The position numbers and the translations under genes were made by a program. The notes under the pieces were generated by a model. It had not been told where the DNA came from and did not search any database. It was given only the letters and a program-made list of their open reading frames with translations. From Trebouxia sp. TZW2008 (lineage: Eukaryota; Chlorophyta; Trebouxiophyceae; Trebouxiales; Trebouxiaceae), in contig BDIU01000048.1 of assembly GCA_002118135.1 (NCBI GenBank), positions 186,001 to 250,000 of the forward strand: a stretch of 64,000 nucleotides of DNA. The letters run 5' to 3'. This document shows positions 1-11,582 of this stretch, in pieces; positions within the stretch are counted from its first letter, which is position 1, and every line of letters begins with the position of its first letter.

Positions 1-100
1 TCTTGTGCCAAAGAACACATAGCGCAGAGCGTAGGCTGGCATGGCTAGGCCTAGCAGCAGCAATGGCCAGTCTTGACAACCTGCACAGCAAGTGCAGGTG

Positions 101-247
101 ATGATTAGTGTCAAGGTGGTGCAGCCGTTGTTCATGCTGCATGCAGTTGACGATTAGTGTCTAGGTGGTGTAGCCGCTGTACATGCTGCATGCGGTTGAT
201 GATTAGTGTCAAGGTGGTGTTGCCGTTTCTACATGCTGCATGCGACA
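101..247. repeat. 49-bp tandem repeat, 3 copies
   Basis: Three imperfect direct copies begin near 101, 150 and 199, each carrying a GATTAGTGT core followed by a GTGGTG stretch and an ATGCTGCATGC end. No gene is seen across them. Bases 1-562 otherwise show only short, unconvincing open frames. Confidence 0.8.
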
Positions 248-562
248 TTTGTTGGCTGAATTGTGTTTGCTGAGCAGCATTTGATGAGGATGGCTGATGA
301 GCTCACAGTGACAAAGCTTTGATTGCATGCAGAGCCAACAGCACACACTTAAGCTTGCAGTCTGATGCAGTTGAAATTTACTGAATACAGAAAGGGACAT
401 CTGCCACAGAATCTTAGGAGAACCATCGTCAACTCAGAGAGTTGTGGCAAAAGTAGGGTCAAGGAGCCGCCTTTGTTGCAGGAGTCAGGCAAGAAGTGGC
501 AAAACATGCACTGCTGTGCAGAGCTTACATGCATATGATAATGATATGTGCGACAACTGTAC

Positions 563-730
563 CTGGCTTGTGCTTGACACCAATTGTCAAATATACTGTT
601 GCAACTATGCCAGCCCATGCTGCAAAGATAGCTGCCTCATTGACATGAGCTGGGTCGAAGATGCCTCTTTCAATAATGCTGGATCCCACTATGTCAGCCA
701 TCTTGGTCCTGATGGGCAGCAACACCTGAC
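563..730 (-). CDS. orphan exon of an unrecognised small membrane protein
   Basis: This minus-strand frame is flanked by an AG acceptor at about 731 and a GT donor at 562. It reads like a real protein: a polar start containing MADIVGSSIIERG, then one hydrophobic segment (AAIFAAWAGIVATVYLTIGV) and a basic end (KHKP). I could not join it to a start or a stop exon, and I do not recognise the family. A single-span organelle membrane protein is possible. The exon call rests only on composition and splice sites. Confidence 0.3.
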
Positions 731-1397
731 CTTCTGCTGGTGAAGGAAGACTAAGCAGGTCACCCGGTTACAACACGCAGCACACGTCTGCAAGTGTGAT
801 TAATCTCTGACTCCGAAAGCAAGACGCCCATGGAAGCTGTACACGAAATCAGCTGCTTCCGTTGAAAACCTGGTCAACTACAACATGCCGTCGGGGCCAA
901 AGGCAACTCTGACGCAGTGTTGCACTTCAGCTTGCTTGCAACTGCAACGACACAAGCTTCGCACTGCGTGCCAGAACAAGATGCGCGGTACAGTACAGGC
1001 TCTGCGGGTGCGTCGTTATGCTAGCGGACGCGAACACAGCTCACGGTGGAGGAAGTGCACAAACAAGCGGTCTTCAAGGTCGTAAATGCAGATCAACCGA
1101 GCGATCGATCAGGTGCCAGTCTCAACTAGGGATTCTCCGCAATTTAGAGCGCAGGTTTGCATCGATACACCGTGACGTGCATGACTTGCGCTACTATAAG
1201 GCACGTGGACAGCACGATAGGCACAGAAAGCGTCGCTAGGGCAATTTAGAATTGTCCCTATGACAAAAACACAAGCGCCCTGGCAGAGTCTTGAATTGTG
1301 TGAAAGGAGAAAACGCAGTGCATAGACGTTTGCACAGGCTATAAAATGCAGTCGTGAACACCGTCTTCCTGCGAGAGATAGCTCCAAGCTGAGGAGC
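731..1397. other. no supported gene
   Basis: The stretch upstream of MED17 has only short open frames. A plus-strand ATG at 981 opens an Arg-rich start (MRGTVQALRVRRYAS) that resembles a mitochondrial presequence, but the frame stops after about 34 codons and no continuation was found. Promoter elements for MED17 presumably lie here, with no recognisable box. Confidence 0.4.
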
Positions 1398-4135
1398 ATG
1401 TCGTATGTGGTGCCTGCGGCACAGCTGCCGCGTGTAAAACGTTTTGATCAGCAAGGTCATGAGGAGCTTGAGACAAGCGACACACGTACCTTCCAAGCAG
1501 CTGCTGAAGCTGCTGCACAGGCAAGATAGGATTGCCCTGGGAGACTGTCCAGACTGAGTAATAACGAGGCTGTGCTTTCTCAGGCAGCAGATACAGGTGC
1601 AGCTTTGGCTGAAGACAGTGATGATGCAGCGCCTCAACCTGCAGCAGCCACACCCCGCGAAGTAATTGAGAAACTGGCTGCAGCAAAGGTGGCTTTACAC
1701 ATATATATCTATGTGTATATATCTATATATATCTATATCTATATAGATCTCTACAGATATATATATCAATATATCAAGTCATCGCCTCTGTGACACGTGT
1801 CTGGTGGTCATCAGCGGCTGGATGAGGATGTCCTTCAGGTGGTCATATTAGTGATTTGTGGGACCTTTGTGCAGGGCGAGCTGGATGTGATACTAGATCT
1901 GATCAACTTGGTTGAAGCACAGCAGTATCTGGAGGTTTCAAACATTGCTTTGGAGACAAATGCACAGCAAGAGCAGCAGCAGCAGGCTCTGCGTTTAAAG
2001 CAGAAATGTCTGCAGCTCAAGGTCAGAAGCTATTGTGTCTCGCACTTGCACAATTCCTTTGCATGAGATGTCTCAATTCTGCCTGTACCTTGAACATGCA
2101 TCAACAGCAATGCATCCTGCATGCTGCTCACCAGCAAGCTCTGTTTTTCACTCACTTCTGCTGCATAGTCTACTCAATACACGGCACACAAGCAGTTCCA
2201 TTGGCGCTTGATGCATGCAATCAGCAAAGCCTCTTGGCTTTTTGCCACATGCATAGCGATGTGCTGACCATGCAAGTCAACCGCACAGAGGCACTGAACG
2301 TTTATGCAGCAGGCATTTCTTACAGTGCCGTTGCAGCTACACATGTGTAGCATGACAACCAAATTCATGATGACAACTTCTATCTTTGAATGTTTGGGCA
2401 CGTTTGCTAGGTGTGTGGCACATTTCTGTAGATTGCAGGCATCCGTCAGGGCTTCTACAGAGTGCCTTTGTAGCCACACATATTTTTAGGATGCAGGCTC
2501 ATGGCTAAGGAGAGGTGCAGCTGCCCTCAAAGCTCACTCTAGCAAGGATGACTACTTCTTTGCGCAACTGGCACATTTGCAGCAGCACTGGAACATCAAG
2601 CGCTCTTATCAAGGCACAGGAGGCAATCTCCAGATTGATGTGGCCCTGCCTTTGGGGCATAAGTGGCAACTGTGCAGAAAAGAGGAACAACCAGATTCAA
2701 TGGTGGACATCAACCAGGTGGGTGGTTCTGCATTGAAATGTTATTGGGTTCTCATTGAGATTGCTAAGACAAGGCCTACCATTTATTCTCATTGCTTGCC
2801 ACAATGTTGGCACAACATGGTGAGACCTGGTAGGCATGCTAATCTCACCCTGCAAGCACAGCAAACTTGCTGTGCTGCAAATCTGAGCTATCTCTGCCTG
2901 AGCAGCAGCGCAGGCAAGCGCCCGTCTGCACTTGCTCCCAACATTTGCTACTGAATTGGATGCTATATACTATGCTGAATGCTAGGTACCATCCTGCATA
3001 TTGTACACTGTACAGGATGCCAGGTACTCATCTGTGTACTGTATGCTACTGCAGGGACCAGATGGCACAGTCCAGCTGCACTCACTAGGGCTGCCACTGC
3101 CTGATCAAGGCCTTAGGTGGTTACAGCCGCTTTCCAGACCCCAGCTGTATCCTACCCTTGACCCCAAAACTACTGCACAGCAACAAGAGCCTTCCCAAGC
3201 AGCAGAATCTGCTGTCACTGCTGACACTGACATGCAAGATGCTCAAGCGGCAGAGCAGCAGCCTTCATCGTATGCTCAAGCGCAGCAGCAGCAGCAGCAG
3301 CAACCAAAGCCAGATCAGGCTCAGCATGATGTGCCCCAACAAATCCAGCAGCAGCAGCAGCAGCAGCATGCCCAGCAGCAAAGTAGCAATCTGCAAGGTG
3401 CTGCTCAACAACCCATGATGGGTGCTGCTGCTGCTGCCACTGCTGCTCCTTCTCATGGTGCTGACCCCATGCAGATTGACATCCCTGAGCAGCAACAGCA
3501 ACAGGCACCTCAAGGCCAACGTGCAATGCTGCCGGCTGCTTCCGTACAACAGCAGCAGATAGCAGTCCCAGAGGGGTTGAAAGCCCTTGTGCAAGACAGT
3601 GTTTTGAGGTGTGACAGGCAGCTGCTTGCAAGGCAAGAGGCTATCCTTGTGCGAATGGTGCAGCAAAGGGTGGATGAGGAAGTAAGGCAACTGCAGGGTC
3701 CACAGGACTTGGACAGCAATGCTAGAGACTTTGTGGAGAAGGTAAGGTTGCATCAACACTCATCATTCACAGTGCAGTAGGTTTGTGTCCTTGTTCACTG
3801 CTGACCACACTGAGGCTAAGCTGTCAGTAAGGTCTTAGACTCGAGAAGCTCTGTAAAATTCATCCTTTGCTGTCTGCTGGGTACTTTGAATTTGTCTATA
3901 ACATGCAGAGCCTTTGCAACATTGTGCCACTGTGGGCCTGCTAGACATATGCAGCTCTATGACCAACAGCCATATGCATGGTGTTGCTTTGCAGGTATTC
4001 CAGACTGCAACTTCATCAAGCCCCATGCTGCATGCGCTCCAGCTTCGCTTGCTCAGATCTCTGCTTCTGCGTGGGAGCGGTGATCCTCAACAGCAGCAGC
4101 ACAGTCTTCTGGCTGAACTTCAGGCGTTCTTGTGA
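1398..4135 (+). CDS. MED17: Mediator complex subunit 17
   Basis: MED17 is a head-module subunit of the Mediator that links transcription factors to RNA polymerase II in the nucleus. Exons: 1398-1520, 1584-1688, about 1815 or 1875-2021, 2490-2717, 3055-3741 and 3995-4135; all junctions are phase 0. Plant MED17 features are seen: a GELDVILDLINLV block, then DDYFFAQLAHLQQHWNIKR (matching the family's LQ-NW-VKR core) and a downstream IDVALPLG block. Exon 5 carries a Gln-rich linker (poly-Q near 3283-3370) absent from land-plant proteins. The protein is about 480-490 residues, shorter than the roughly 650 of Arabidopsis, so the C-terminal part is divergent. Intron 1 starts with GC (CAG/GCAAGA). 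Whether 1839-1874 is a 36-nt intron or coding is open, because both keep the frame. Confidence 0.78.
1699..1785. repeat. AT-rich TATATCTA microsatellite in MED17 intron 2
   Basis: An irregular array of ATATAT/CTATAT units fills the middle of MED17 intron 2. It is the most AT-rich stretch seen and is probably neutral intronic satellite. Confidence 0.8.
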
Positions 4136-4158
4136 CATTGCAGATACTTCTGAAAGAC

Positions 4159-4163
4159 TGTAA
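4159..4163 (+). terminator. TGTAA polyadenylation signal of MED17
   Basis: TGTAA lies about 24 bases after the MED17 stop. It is the usual poly(A) signal in green algae. Similar candidates follow BDH (6618-6622) and psbX (21491-21495, minus strand). Confidence 0.5.
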
Positions 4164-4632
4164 GAGCATCAGACTCTGAAAATGCATCAGCAGTCGATGT
4201 GTCACTGAAGGACTTCAGCTTGTTCTGAGGACATGCAGACGTCCATTACAACTTCTGTAAGTGTCATGCATTGTGCATGGCACGATCGGCAAAGGAAGGA
4301 AGTCAAAATGAACCTTGTTTTCGTTAGTGCCAGCAGCATGAGCATGGCAAACGGTTCATCTTCCACGCTTCCTGCCAGGTCAATCCAATGCATGACACAT
4401 TACAGTCTAGTCAAACGCACGTGCGTATCAGACAGTGTGCGCTTAAGGCTTTGCAATCAACCTGGCGCTTGCAGTCGAATTGGTGCTGTGGTAAAATCGC
4501 ATTGGCTGTTCAGAACTCGAGACGCCCCCTCCCAAAGCAGATTTAGCTCCGACACGCACGACACTTGATCATCGGTGCATACCGACCTATCGCCTAGACA
4601 CTCCGGCCTGCGACCCCACTGCCTGAGTCAAA

Positions 4633-6293
4633 ATGTCGGTCTCTTTAGTTGGCAAGACAGCGCTTGTCACTGGTGCGCTGGCCTAGATTGCCGGAAGTCT
4701 TGTCTTCGTTTATGCATGCAAGCCTGGCTCCATTGTCAAAACAGAATCCAGCTTAAACTTGTAATGTCATTCAGGCTCAACTCAAGGCATAGGCTTTGGC
4801 ATGCTCCGAGCTCTTGCAGGCGCCGGTGCCGACGTTGTCATGCATGGCCTTGTGCAACAAGATGAGCTGGACCAAAAGACTAAAGCATTGAAGGAAGAGT
4901 ATGGCGTCAAAGTTGGCCACAGTGCAGCAAATGTCCGAAAACCACAAGAGATCAGGTAGGAATTGCTGCTGCTGCCAATTCTGGTGCTGATGCTGACTGG
5001 CTGACAGTGATCAATCATGGCTATTATGGTCAATCACTGTTGCATTTCTCACTTGTTGCACATCATGTGGACACGCTGTGACTGTAATGGCTATAATCGC
5101 TTCATGCTCTGCCTGCAGAGACATGATCAAGCGGACTCAAGATGAATTTAATGGTCTGGATATATTGGTGAACAATGTGGGCATCCAGTTTGTTTCCCCA
5201 GTTCAAGATTTTCCAGAAGAAAAGTGGGATGCGATCATGGACATATGCCTCAACTCTGCCTTTCATGCCACAAAGGCAGCATTGCCGTACATGCTAGAGC
5301 AACAATGGGGCAGAATCATCAACACTGGGTCCATGCATGCCAAGGTGGCATCACCCTATAAGAGTGCGTACAATGCAGCAAAACACGGCATAGCAGGTTT
5401 CACAAAGACTGTGGGATTGGAGGTAGCTCAGAAGGGCAACATCACCTGCAATTGCATATGCCCAGGCTATGTGCTGACAGATCTGATCAAGAACCAGCTC
5501 AAAGACACTGCCAAAGCAAGAGGCATTCCAGAGGTATGCAATGTACATCTTGCATGCATTGTGAGTTCTCTTTGTAACGACTGCTTTGGTTCCCAAGAAA
5601 ACTTTCCTTACATCGAATTGTTCTTGTTCAGAGAAACCACTGCAGTCAGAATGCAGTGCTTGGTTTCCAATTGCTTTGTCCTTACATCAGAAATATCTTT
5701 ACATCGAGTGTCCTTTCAAAGAGAAGTTACTGTAGCAGCGTTGAGAAACGGTCCATTACTTGTGCAAGCATGCGCAGTGGTGATCCTGTGCTGCATCCTG
5801 CATGCTTGGTGGAAGCATTTAGGCATGTCGCCTTGTCTGTGCAAGCATCTTCAGCAATAATTTTGCATACTGTGCATCATGCTGTACCAATATAATCACA
5901 CTTGTGTAGCTTCTACAGCATCAATTTGAGGGTTTTTGGGTCAGCTAAGCAATCAAGCCCATGCTCCGGTAGCAACATTGATGTTTATGTTGCAAAGTGG
6001 GGCTGAACTCAGTAATAATAAAAGCCCAATACGAGAGCACATGCATGAGTTGAGCCCTGACAAGCTTAGCAAGCAAATGACTGCAAACTTCTGACTTTCA
6101 AGCTTTGCTCAACTTGCTGTGTGATGCTGTTCAGGAGAAGGTGATCAACGACGTTTTGCTAGCTGACCAACCCAGCAAAAAGTTTGTAAGGCCAGAGGAG
6201 ATTGGTGCCCTGGTCCGGCACTTGTGCAGTGATGATGCACAGTCATTCCAAGGAGCCTGCATATCTATTGATGGAGGCTGGACTGCACGATGA
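4633..6293 (+). CDS. D-3-hydroxybutyrate dehydrogenase (SDR)
   Basis: NAD-dependent short-chain dehydrogenase that interconverts 3-hydroxybutyrate and acetoacetate. Exons: 4633-4672, 4775-4955, 5119-5533 and 6135-6293, giving about 264 residues, the normal family length. Visible motifs: TGSTQGIG cofactor loop (split by intron 1), NNVG (instead of NNAG), catalytic Ser in NTGSMHA, YNAAK catalytic Tyr/Lys, the CPGYVLT segment, and the characteristic DGGWTAR end shared with bacterial PHB-type BDH. That close resemblance to bacterial enzymes hints at old bacterial ancestry, but three introns show it is an established nuclear gene. No targeting extension is seen, so it is likely cytosolic. The 601-nt third intron carries a dispersed repeat (5590-5725). 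Confidence 0.85.
5590..5725. repeat. dispersed repeat, copy 1 (BDH intron 3)
   Basis: A block with CACTGCAGTCAGAA near 5637 and ACATCGAGTGTCCTT near 5701 recurs in related form at 29381-29485 and 31200-31298. The order of the conserved patches is the same in all three, which argues for one repeat family rather than chance. Confidence 0.6.
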
Positions 6294-6702
6294 TCAGAGA
6301 TGTTTTGACCGTTTTGACAGCAGAACATCAAACAAAGCAGCAGGCATATCATCTTCATTAGCTCATCATGTCATGTGATTCTCCCCATGTCAGCCCACAG
6401 CATTTGCAATCCTGCAGCACAGCCTACTTTACAGCTCATACAAGCATGATTTGTCAGTCCGATGCTTGCAGTCGGTAATAAAAACGAAACGAACCAATTG
6501 TACATGTATGCAGCAGGCTTGCTTACGTTGCATGCCCAACCAGACAAACATGCTGAGAATGTTTTGTCGTTTCCAGCTTGCTGTGCACTACAAGAGTCAG
6601 CTGTGCAATGGCGAATCTGTAATTGCGCAGAAAACAAATGCAATACCAAATGTAAACTATGTTAGCTACGTGTATCCAATGACTGAACGCTGCTGCTGTT
6701 AC
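6294..6702. other. convergent 3' ends of BDH and lipase
   Basis: About 410 bases lie between two converging stop codons. It holds a TGTAA at 6618-6622 that could end the BDH transcript. No coding potential was seen. Confidence 0.5.
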
Positions 6703-9027
6703 TCACTTCATGCTTGTAATGATTTGCTGGACTCGACTGAGTGCCCCACCAACTGAGTGTCCAATCATAGGTACCGTCTCTGAAGCACTGTTGATAACCT
6801 GATCACGCAGCAACCGCTCATAGTCAACTGGAAAATGATCTGACAGGCCAGGCACAGACAACAGCAAAGCTAATCTGTACAGCGTCCTGACTGGGCTTTC
6901 TTTCAGTGTAATCAAATTGCCAATTGTTTTGTACAGCTGTATAGGCAGATAGCCCCATGCCTCACGTTTATGCCATTTTTCAATATCTTTTGCATCTAAG
7001 ACAAGCTGGCCAAAACTTGATAGATAAATCTCTCTTGGAAAATGCTCATACAGCAGAAATTGGGGAGGGACCTTGGGAATGATATCAGCTCCATGCACAT
7101 ATCTGAATGTGGCCTCTGGGTAGTTCTGTGAGAGATGATTGCAAAAGGTCACATCTCCGATGCGGGGTCCACCAAATGTGTGCACGCCCTTGACCCGTTT
7201 TGCTAGCTCTGAGTGACCCCTAGCATGCAGTGCTTGAGCAAAGACAGCTGCTAAGGCGCCTCCAAGAGAGTGACCTGAAGCAGGTTGCAAGCGATACAGT
7301 ATTGCAACTGAAGAGCTGATTGACAGTGACTGCATGGTTGACAGAGCAGCATCTGAGACTTGCACAACATCATCGACTGCATGATCGCCACTGCTACCGC
7401 ACCATCTGAGGCGTGACCAGAGCAGCCATGGACATACAAGCAAGAGGTTCTTGGGCAAACGTAGCGTGGTAGGTGCATCAAAGAAACATATAACACAGCA
7501 TGTGGTGCAGAGCAGGCTAATGACACTTTGCAATGTAGTGATGCTTGAGAATCTATGCAGACTTGAAAGGAAGCCATCAAGCGCTGATTGGATGCACCAA
7601 ACAAAAGGCAGAAAGACGTAAGGCCAGCAAACAACAAACAGTGTGATGCAGGCTCTGTGCTGGCAAATGTGCAAGACTGATTTGTGGTTTCAACTCTCAT
7701 GATGCCTGTAACCTTGCAGGGCAAAGTGTCCTATGAAAGGAGAGACAGACAGTCAGCAAGCTTGTGTTGTACCAGTGAGGATGATGTCAAGGTCTTGATC
7801 TTCTTCTTGCAGAGCTGCAACCAGGCGGTCAAACAAGCTGGCAGACCCTTCTTCTTTGCTCTCATACATCAAGGCAGTCCAGAACCCATCATGCACCCCT
7901 CCTATGCCCTCTGGATGACTCATGCTGATCTTGCCACTGGACCTCATATTGATCAGGTTTGTGGGTTCAGTGCCTCTGAACACCACAACCAGCGCCAACG
8001 GGAATGCCAGCACAATTGCCAAAGTCCTGGGCACAAAAGCAGCTTTGGGCGGTGGCTTGCTTGCTGTGCCAGCTTGTGCCTCTTGCCTCTTTTTCTTCGT
8101 CTGCTTATCGCTGGTCAGGAGATAGCGTTGCAGGTTGCAGTTCAGGAATCTTGAGGCAATGTCATCAATGACATCATGCTTCTCATAGACGAGCTTCATA
8201 CACAGGCTGAGCATGTGTGCCCGATACAGGCTTGGCACATCAAAGGCGCCTTTTGTAGCGCTGTTTTGAGTGGCTGAACCATTTGAGCTTGAGCTGTCAG
8301 TTTTTGTAAAAGGAAAGTCCGCAGCTGTGTATTGCTGTGGAATGCTGAAATCAAACGCTGTGTGGTTGACCAAGGAGATTGAGCGTCGCTGGCCATTTTC
8401 TAGAATGTACCATTTGCCTGCAAGGAACAAATGACACCTTGCAGTGTTGATGACTTGTACATGCTAACGCTTGTGCATGATTCAGATGTGCCAGTGAAGC
8501 ATACCAAAGAGAGTGGCATACCCATTCTCAAGGTAAGGGGTTACCCACTTGAGCATTCTGTCCACTTGTAGCCATTCAAAGATGCGAAATATGACATTGT
8601 CAAATAGTGCTGAATAGGAGAGCATCAAAGATTCCCTCAAGTAGCCAATTGTGCGCTCCCTGAAGTTGGCAACAGGCTTTGGGACTTGTGACTTGATGCC
8701 TGGTTTGGGCTCCTCCGGCTGCCTTGGCGAGAGAGAATGCTGGGAGGCATGACTGTGGAATGCTTTGCTTGCCCAGATACCATGCAGTTGCTGGCTTCGC
8801 TGGCCTTCTTCAGCTTGCGTAAGATGGCGGGACGCAAGCCAATGACTTGAATGGACGTCACTTTTGAGCAGGGGAACGCCACGCTGAACGCTCAAGCACC
8901 TTTTCTGAGTACGATCACAAAGGTGAACCTGATGCAGGCTGAACACACTTCTGCTGAAACTGCTGCTTTCAATGTGAGGCTTTGCATACTGCACGAAGCC
9001 CCTGCAGTTTGCAAGACGCGTGGCCAT
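6703..9027 (-). CDS. class 3 (alpha/beta-hydrolase) lipase, OBL1-like
   Basis: Predicted triacylglycerol lipase. Exons (minus): 9027-8505, 8417-7773 and 7274-6703, about 579 residues, with phases matching at both junctions. The N-terminal ~50 residues are Ser/Arg-rich and poor in acidic residues, resembling an organelle targeting peptide. Catalytic elements are all visible: the nucleophile elbow GHSLGGALA (split by intron 2), the acid in ADIIPKVPP and the His in SDHFPVDY. An FRGTEPTN motif and FGGPRIGD also fit the lipase_3 family. Plant oil-body lipases share this layout, including a hydrophobic stretch before the core (here LALVVVFRG follows LAIVLAFPLALVV). The exact substrate and membrane location are inference. 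Confidence 0.85.
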
Positions 9028-9715
9028 GTCAGAGGATTCGCATCATTTGGCAAGGAATGATCTGCTGAAGTGTACCACGAGTTTCATCCTGATAAGGCTT
9101 CCACACAAAGCATACTGCCAACCTTGACCGCGTTCGCGCATGCATAGCATGCAGTCAAGAGCAGATGAATATGCTTGTGCTATGTAACTCAGCTGTGACA
9201 TGGAGCATCTGGCGCGGTCCTGCGAGGTGTGCAAAGTCGAATCGATGAACCTTTGTGCGTGTGTGCATAATCACCCTATCCACACGTAATTCTTAGTCAG
9301 ACCGAAGAAGAGTCGGCTCTGCTGTCAGCTTCGAAGATCGCGCGATCGAGACAGAATGTCGCGTCATGAGACAGCAACCACGAGCGATTCGTGAAGAGAA
9401 GACTTTGTAAGCGTCGGTGTACCTCCCAGTGCAAACGTTGAGTGCACGCTCGCAGTGGTTGCAGTCAGTCCTGTGGAATTTGTCCTGGGCTGAGTCCCTC
9501 CGCGTGCTGAGGGCTGCGTACGTTGGTCTCGAACCTCAGCTTCAAAGCTCAAGCACCCGCCTCATGGTGCGTTCGCCCTGCTACCGCTGTCGAAAGCTGC
9601 TTCTTGCGTGCTTGCGGCTGACGCAAAGCAGTGAAAGCCTCTTTGCTGCTTGCAGGCTTTGCCAAAGCGCTATATGGTACATGATACTTAGACAGCAAGC
9701 ACAGGCCAAACTTGC

Positions 9716-10525
9716 ATGGCATGCAATGGCGCTGCAGCAGCACAGTGGCAGCGTGAGGACTTGTCCTCCACAGGATCTCAAGAGGAGGATCTTGGGCACG
9801 TTTTGCGCCAACTGAAGCTGAGTGCCTTGCACCACACGTCACAGCAGCATGCCGGCCATGACACAGGGCTGCTTTCTGTCCTCCAGTCCTTGAGAGCAGT
9901 TGCCTGGTGTTCTGGGTGGCGAGCTGCAAACTGCTCAAAAGGCTTTGGCAACAATGCGAGATGTGACGAGGTGTTGCTGGCAACCTCCTGTGAAGATGCT
10001 GAGCGGGCTGGTCAGCAGTGTGGGCTATCGCTACGCACCATTGACAGCTTGCTTGAAGCCATACACAGCAGTGCTTGGCACTGTGCCAATACACATTTCG
10101 GCAATAAGATAGACGCCGAGGAGGATTTCCAGACAGCGAAAAAGCATTGGCTGACTGTGACAAGCGCCAACGAATTGGATGACGCCACAATATCTGGGCT
10201 ACAAAGCATGGTCTGGAACGCCTGCTGGTGCACTGTGAACTGGAGAAAAGGCTCCGATGTAGCACGCAGCAATATGAAACTTGAACAGCGCCATGCTCAG
10301 AGTTTGGGCCTGTGCAAAAGGGCTGCTTGGGCGCCGCACATGCACCACAGGAGGTGTAAGAAGGAGATGGCTTGGAAGCAGGCAGTTGCCAAGAACTTCC
10401 TGTTCTCAAACAGCCTGGTTGCGATCGCTGATCGTGGCGGCTTTAGGCATGGCAAGGTCAAGCTGCAGCAGAAAGTCAAGAAGTGTGTAGCTCTACTGAA
10501 TAGAAAGCATAGTTCTGATCAGTAG
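9716..10525 (+). CDS. hypothetical protein, single exon
   Basis: A 269-codon open frame without introns that begins at the first ATG after an in-frame TAG (9689). The protein is rich in Ala, Lys, Cys and Trp, with a basic C-terminus (KVKLQQKVKKCVALLNRKH). No family was recognised. It is divergent from the lipase, whose start lies about 690 bases away. An overlapping antisense frame of 286 codons (9549-10409) is dominated by Cys/His/Ser/Arg and looks like a shadow. Acidic and hydrophobic residues are better distributed in the plus frame, which is why I prefer it. Confidence 0.4.
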   Translation: MACNGAAAAQWQREDLSSTGSQEEDLGHVLRQLKLSALHHTSQQHAGHDTGLLSVLQSLRAVAWCSGWRAANCSKGFGNNARCDEVLLATSCEDAERAGQQCGLSLRTIDSLLEAIHSSAWHCANTHFGNKIDAEEDFQTAKKHWLTVTSANELDDATISGLQSMVWNACWCTVNWRKGSDVARSNMKLEQRHAQSLGLCKRAAWAPHMHHRRCKKEMAWKQAVAKNFLFSNSLVAIADRGGFRHGKVKLQQKVKKCVALLNRKHSSDQ

Positions 10526-11582
10526 AGAATAGGTTCCTTAGCTGCAGAGCTATGGGGTACCGATGGTGGCTGAAGATTTATCAAATGCCTCAAGCGTGCA
10601 TTCCCCCTTTACAGTCATGTTTGTACCCAAGCGGTTAGTCTAGCTAAGGGCAGCAGGCAGTGGTTGCACTTTGGTAGCTTTGGTGAGTCAGGTTATGTGG
10701 CATACGCAATGCCATCTGCTGCCAAATGTACCAGTCAGGCTCAAGCTTCTGGTGTCGTATCAAAATGTGAGTGCAGCCTTGATGCAATGCAACCCACCCT
10801 TTGAGTACATTGGTGATGTATGAGCATGTGTGGTTTGTGACCTCTTCAGCAAACTTGTTGTGGAATTGAGTTTGTCATGACATGTTATTTTGTTGCTGTT
10901 CAGTGTGCTGTACTTGCTCCAAGCGGCTACATTGCACCTTAAATGCGTTGCGCTAATGCCTAGGTTTGATCAACTGCTATGATTACTGATGATGTAGTAC
11001 TAGTGTCATTTGTATCCCCTGTAGGACTCTTGGCAAACAAGCACAGCCAAGGAGTGGTGCGCAGCTCGCAAACACCTCATCAACAATACAAGCTCAGGGC
11101 ATTCTAGTCATGAATGATTCAAGCTGGTTCTAAACTGTGTGAATGTTGTGTTTCACTTGGCAATGCATTTGTAAGTACAGCTAGCATAGTATTACGCTTG
11201 TACTTCAACCTGCTGTCAATCAGACTCAAGTATCACACGGACCACATCTTGTGAATGACAATGACCAGGCTGCTATGCAAGCAGTATGTCTGCAGAATAA
11301 GGGCGTAAGCCTATGCCTGCATCATTTATACATTAAAACACTCATTGGCACAGGGGCACTATTTAAGCCCATGCCTTGACCTGGCTGAAGCTGCAAAAGC
11401 ATCAGATTCACATTCAACTCCCATCTCTGCGCTTTGCGTTCGACTGAACACCCACTTCATACAAGCATGAGACACAGACAGGGTTGCTGACTGCAGCTGT
11501 CAAAGCTAGTAAAGCCTCCTTGTGAGTCACTCCTGTGTTTGATCATGCATTGAGTCTGGAGGCTGTGATCTGAGGCAAATGC
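10526..11582. other. intergenic, no gene seen
   Basis: About 1 kb between the plus hypothetical gene and the minus SDR-A stop, so both transcripts end here. It has frequent stops in all frames. TTTGTAAGT near 11169 supplies a TGTAA that could end the plus transcript. No repeat longer than a few bases stood out. Confidence 0.5.

Noticed and set aside
3215..3759. long Leu/His/Ala-rich minus ORFs across 3.2-3.8 kb
   Set aside because: They are antisense readings of the MED17 poly-Q (CAG) exon.
9549..10409. 286-codon minus-strand ORF opposite the 9716-10525 gene
   Set aside because: Composition is dominated by Cys, His, Ser and Arg with few acidic residues, the look of an antisense shadow. The plus frame is better balanced.
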